From the NCBI RefSeq assembly GCF_006717045.1, contig NZ_VFPH01000003.1, forward strand, positions 124,001-188,000: DNA of 64,000 nt, in the 5' to 3' direction. Below the pieces are notes generated by a model, which made no database searches, had not been told where the DNA came from, and saw only the letters and a list, made by a program, of their open reading frames with translations. Each line of letters opens with the position of its first letter. Position 1 is the first letter of the stretch. This document shows, piece after piece, positions 61,101-64,000 of the stretch. A program made the position numbers and the translations under genes. This stretch comes from Pseudonocardia cypriaca (GTDB lineage Bacteria > Actinomycetota > Actinomycetes > Mycobacteriales > Pseudonocardiaceae).

Positions 61101-61391
61101 TCAGGCCCGCCAGCGCGAAGCGTTCACCTGTTCGACGTGACGGTAGCTCTCGTTGGCCGTGCCGAGCGCCACTCCGATCTGCCCCAGAACGTTGGCGAGG
61201 CCGGCTGCCGCGGTGTCCCACTGGCGCTGTTTTGCCTGGTACTCGGTGGCGGCCTGCCCCTCCCAGGTGGCGACCATCGGCGCCAGGAACCGCTTCAGGT
61301 CCTCCAGCTGGTTCGTCATCCGGCCCGCGACGCCGGAGACGTCGGACTGCGCGGCCTCGAGCGCCCCGAACGTGACCTTGATCTCGCCCAT
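61101..61391 (-). CDS. WXG100-family ESX-4 protein (EsxT-like)
   Basis: 96 residues with a WXG100 helix-turn-helix hairpin: FGALEAAQSDVSGVAGRM, then the turn TWEGQAATEYQAKQRQW (W-E-G), then a second helix to SRWRA. Such proteins form heterodimers exported by the type VII system. It pairs with the gene at 61401 and lies just upstream of rplM, as EsxT does in M. tuberculosis (Rv3444c). Confidence 0.9.
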   Translation of the reverse strand: MGEIKVTFGALEAAQSDVSGVAGRMTNQLEDLKRFLAPMVATWEGQAATEYQAKQRQWDTAAAGLANVLGQIGVALGTANESYRHVEQVNASRWRA

Positions 61392-61400
61392 GTCTCCCCC

Positions 61401-61712
61401 TCAGCCCAGCGCCGCGCGGATCGCGGACATGTCGCTCGTGTGCTGCTCCTCCTGCGTCTGGTAGCTCACCCCGGAGCCCTGGATCGACTCGCCGATGCCG
61501 CGCAGGGCGTCGTTCAGCGACTTGGCCTCCGCGTCCCACCGCGCCATCAGCGAGATGAACGCCGCGGACGCGTCGCCACGCCACGCCCCGGCGAGCGGAG
61601 CGAGCCGGGATCGCAGTGCGGCGAGGTCGGACTGCACCGTGTCGTTCACGGTGAGCACGTGCTTCGCGGCCGCCTGCATCTCCTCGACTGTCGTGCCGAA
61701 TCCCTGGGTCAT
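61401..61712 (-). CDS. WXG100-family ESX-4 protein (EsxU-like)
   Basis: 103 residues from an ATG at 61712 with AAGGGGA upstream. WXG100 hairpin with the turn GAWRGDASAAFISLMARW (W-R-G) between helices TVEEMQAAAKHVLTVNDTVQSDLAAL and LNDALRGIGESI. The first of the esx pair, 9 nt before the partner. It is equivalent to Rv3445c. Confidence 0.9.
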   Translation of the reverse strand: MTQGFGTTVEEMQAAAKHVLTVNDTVQSDLAALRSRLAPLAGAWRGDASAAFISLMARWDAEAKSLNDALRGIGESIQGSGVSYQTQEEQHTSDMSAIRAALG

Positions 61713-61803
61713 GCCGGTCCCCTTCCGTGCGGTTTCCGTCACGCTCGCACCGGCACCGGGCCCCGCGGGGCGGAACGCGGTAGATCGTTCACAGGTGTGA
61801 ACA

Positions 61804-63117
61804 TCAGTCGGTGCGAACCGACGCCACGACGACGGCGCAGGCCGCCCGCACCGCCTCCGCGCCCGCCTGCGTGTGGCGGCAGCCCACGCTGAGCTGCGCG
61901 TCGCGGTCGAGCACGACGAACCAGTCGACGACCGTGCCGCCCGGCTCCTCCTGGCGGTAGGAGGTGACCGGGCGCCCGGCGAGGTGGTCGCTGGGGTCGT
62001 AGCCGGAGAACGTGGAGCCTCCCGCCACCGCGGCGTCGTACGCGGACCGCAGCTCGGCCTGCGCCCGCTGCGGCTCGGCGGCCGTGTCGTAGCCGAGCCG
62101 GGAGTGCTCGACCGCGATCAGGTCGCTGCCCTCCGGGGCGGCCACCGGGCTGAGCAGCACCCTGCGCCGCTCCGGCAGCCCGCCGGTGTGCTCCCAGCCC
62201 GCGGGAACGGCGAGCCGGTAGCCGTACTGCACGAGGACGCCGGCCGGCAGCGCCTCGGCGGCGGGCGGCACGAGGAGCCGTCCGACCAGGAGCAACACGA
62301 CGACGGCGACGGCAGCAGCGGTCCCGAGGAGTGCCACCCGCAGCGGTCGCCGGGGACGGGCGGGCAGCGGCGGCAGGTACGACGGGCCGTCGATGCGCGC
62401 TGCCGGGGTCCGAACCCCCGGCTCCATCGGGCACCGCAGTGCGCCCAGCACCGCTGCGGCCTCCGGCCTCGGGGCCACCTCCGCCCCCGCGACACCCGAC
62501 TCGTCCACCACGCGGGCCAGCAACGGCATCCGGGCGAGGCCACCGATGAGCAGCACCCGCGGGGCGCCCGCCAGCACCTCGCGCAGCACACCGACCGCGG
62601 CCGTCAACGGCTCGGCGAGCAGCGGCCGCACTGCCGCGGCTGCTACGCCGTCCACGGCCGGGAGCAGCGACAACGCCTCCCGCACCGCCACCGGGTTCCG
62701 GCCGGTGCGTGTGGCCACCAGCTCGTCGAGGAGCCGCCCGCCCACCTCCGCCGCGGCGACGGCCAGCAGGTGGCCGTCCGGGGACAGCAGCGTGGCCTCC
62801 GCGAGGGACGCACCGACGTCGAGCACGGCTACCTCCCCCGGGCCTGCGGCCGCGAGCGGGGCGGGCACGGCGCTGACCCGGGCGGCCAGCCCGGCACACT
62901 CCCGCGCCCACCACGCCGCGCGGGCGGGCGGCCACCGCGCGGGGTGGACGAGCACCAGCTCCTCCGGCGGTGGCCCCACCAGCTCGGCGAGCAACGTGGC
63001 CACCCCGGGGCCCGGCGCGGGCAGCTCGGCGATCAGCCACGGCGGGCCGTCCACCTCCGCGCCCGCGACCCGCACGAAGCCGGCGCCCTCCTGGACGGCG
63101 ACGCGAACGGGCCGCAC
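61804..63117 (-). CDS. Type VII secretion-associated protein (Rv3446c family)
   Basis: 437 residues, GTG at 63117 overlapping the eccC stop (TAGTG). The N-terminal half is an actin/Hsp70-like ATPase fold remnant (VAVLDVGASLAEATLLSPDG, VLLIGGLARMPLLARVV, EAAAVLGALR). Then a proline-rich linker, one transmembrane helix (VALLGTAAAVAVVVLLLVGRLL, about residues 262-283) and an extracytoplasmic C-terminal domain (VPAGWEHTGGLPERRRVLL to VVVASVRTD), the TIGR03931-type domain found in ESX-4 loci. It probably acts in the ESX-4 complex; its exact role is unknown. Confidence 0.88.
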   Translation of the reverse strand: MRPVRVAVQEGAGFVRVAGAEVDGPPWLIAELPAPGPGVATLLAELVGPPPEELVLVHPARWPPARAAWWARECAGLAARVSAVPAPLAAAGPGEVAVLDVGASLAEATLLSPDGHLLAVAAAEVGGRLLDELVATRTGRNPVAVREALSLLPAVDGVAAAAVRPLLAEPLTAAVGVLREVLAGAPRVLLIGGLARMPLLARVVDESGVAGAEVAPRPEAAAVLGALRCPMEPGVRTPAARIDGPSYLPPLPARPRRPLRVALLGTAAAVAVVVLLLVGRLLVPPAAEALPAGVLVQYGYRLAVPAGWEHTGGLPERRRVLLSPVAAPEGSDLIAVEHSRLGYDTAAEPQRAQAELRSAYDAAVAGGSTFSGYDPSDHLAGRPVTSYRQEEPGGTVVDWFVVLDRDAQLSVGCRHTQAGAEAVRAACAVVVASVRTD

Positions 63118-64000
63118 TAGGCGTCCTCGTCCGGCGCCAGCCACGCGAGCTGGACGCGCCGGGCGGTGCGGCGCCGGTCGACCAGCACCCCGCGCCCCGG
63201 CGGCTCGGAGGCGGGCTTCGAGGTGCCGAGCAGGGCCCCCTCGTCGGGGCTGCCGTTCATGACGAGGCCGGGCGCGGCGAGCTCGCGCAGCCGCCCGAGC
63301 ACCGGGTCGTAAAGGGCCCGCGCGGCGCCACCGCACCGCCGGGCGACCACCAGGTGCAGGCCGACGTCCTTGGCCTGCGCGAGGAACTCGACGAGCGGGA
63401 GCAGCGGGTTCGCGGTGCCACCGCCGGGGGCGACGAGGTCGTAGTCGTCGACGAGCACGTACACGTCGGGCCCGGTCCACCAGCTGCGTTCCCGCAGCTC
63501 ACGGGGGGTGACGTCCGGGCCGGGCAGCCGCCTGCGCAGCGATGCGGCCACGTCGCGGGCAGCCGTGGCCGTGGCGTCCGGGGTGCTGGTGTAGCCGATC
63601 AGGTGGGAGTCCGGGACCACGCCGAGGAGGGTGCGGCGGTGGTCGACCACCACGATGCGCGCCTGTTCCGGCGCGAACGCGGTGACGACGCCGTGCGCGA
63701 TCAGCCGCAGCAGTGCGGTCTTGCCGCTCTCCGCGTCGGCGAAGCACAGCAGGTGGGGGTCGGCGGCGGGGTCGAGCACAACCCGCGCGAGCCGCTCCTC
63801 GTCCACCCCGAGCGGGATCCCCGCGGCGCCGGGCGGCAGCCGGTCCAGGTCGATGCGGTCGGGCAGCAGCCGCACCGGGGCGACCCCCTCACCCGGCCAG
63901 CCACCCGCGATCCGGGCCACGAGCGCCGGTAGGTCGGCTGAGGAGGTGCGGGGTGCCGCGACCACGGCGGGCGCGCCGTCGGCAGCGAGCCCGTGCCCGG
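63117..64000 (-). CDS. eccC4: ESX-4 ATPase EccC, C-terminal part (5' end outside window)
   Basis: C-terminal FtsK/SpoIIIE-type ATPase domain of the type VII secretion motor, 294 codons visible, running off the window. The last nucleotide-binding domain has a degenerate Walker A FADAESGKTALLRLI, Walker B VYVLVDDYDLV, and GYTSTPDATATAARDVAASLRRRLPG between. The order eccC-Rv3446c-like-esxU-esxT-rplM-rpsI-glmM matches ESX-4, the ancestral mycobacterial system. Its TAG overlaps the next gene's GTG. Confidence 0.92.
   Translation of the reverse strand, partial: GHGLAADGAPAVVAAPRTSSADLPALVARIAGGWPGEGVAPVRLLPDRIDLDRLPPGAAGIPLGVDEERLARVVLDPAADPHLLCFADAESGKTALLRLIAHGVVTAFAPEQARIVVVDHRRTLLGVVPDSHLIGYTSTPDATATAARDVAASLRRRLPGPDVTPRELRERSWWTGPDVYVLVDDYDLVAPGGGTANPLLPLVEFLAQAKDVGLHLVVARRCGGAARALYDPVLGRLRELAAPGLVMNGSPDEGALLGTSKPASEPPGRGVLVDRRRTARRVQLAWLAPDEDA

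Overview
The window is very high-GC actinobacterial chromosome, most likely from a Pseudonocardiaceae-type organism such as Pseudonocardia (inferred from gene content, GTG/TTG starts, abundant leaderless-type promoters and a GC-rich third codon position; no rRNA is present to prove it). Gene order matches two Mycobacterium tuberculosis blocks that lie far apart in that species. Positions 10204-24638 correspond to Rv0957-Rv0948c (purH, purN, perM, Rv0954-like, sucD, sucC, M23 peptidase, uvrD1, chorismate mutase). Positions 29993-64000 correspond to Rv3396c-Rv3447c (guaA, guaB3, guaB2, rsdA/sigD, groEL1/groES, tsaD/rimI/tsaB/tsaE, alr, nnr, glmM, rpsI, rplM, ESX-4).

Region by region: 1-3815 is a LacI regulator divergent from a fructose/ribose-type ABC importer, with two palindromic operators between them. 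3835-9253 holds an M28 aminopeptidase, the LexA-controlled mutasome pair imuA'-imuB, an Erm-type rRNA methylase with its own leader ORF, and a frameshifted dehydrogenase remnant. 9278-9919 and 21318-21731 carry two copies of an undescribed intergenic repeat. 10204-19092 is purine synthesis, division/envelope membrane proteins, an ABC-F ribosome-protection-type ATPase and succinyl-CoA synthetase. 19286-29943 has a lipase, an M23 peptidase, UvrD/PcrA, chorismate mutase behind a Phe/Tyr leader peptide, a Ser/Asp-rich membrane protein, and a PspC-type two-component system. 29993-43129 is GMP synthesis, SigD/RsdA, a BldM-like orphan regulator, a CarH-like cobalamin-domain regulator and the groESL operon under a CIRCE element.

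43195-47324 is a small accessory patch inserted between groES and tsaD: aldo/keto reductase, EamA exporter, CGNR regulator, and a TetR/AhpD-like divergon. 47302-52935 is the tRNA t6A modification operon ending with alr upstream. 53028-58477 holds a second CGNR divergon, the NAD(P)HX repair enzyme, a hydrolase-like protein lacking its nucleophile, two small helical proteins and a PobA-like monooxygenase. 58521-64000 is glmM, the S9/L13 operon and the start of the ESX-4 type VII secretion locus.

The most interesting signals are regulatory. Two putative ribosome-targeting resistance genes (erm and abc-f) each sit behind a leaderless mini-ORF that ends in CGC AGC TGA, and the abc-f Shine-Dalgarno is sequestered by an exact 8-nt complement. 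Chorismate mutase is preceded by a 20-residue leader peptide with the codons Phe-Phe-Tyr-Gly-Tyr and a terminator hairpin, which looks like classical attenuation. Several operator families (GTAAC-N10-GTTAC, a triple 18-bp TetR site, GGTGA/TCACC) are also legible by eye.
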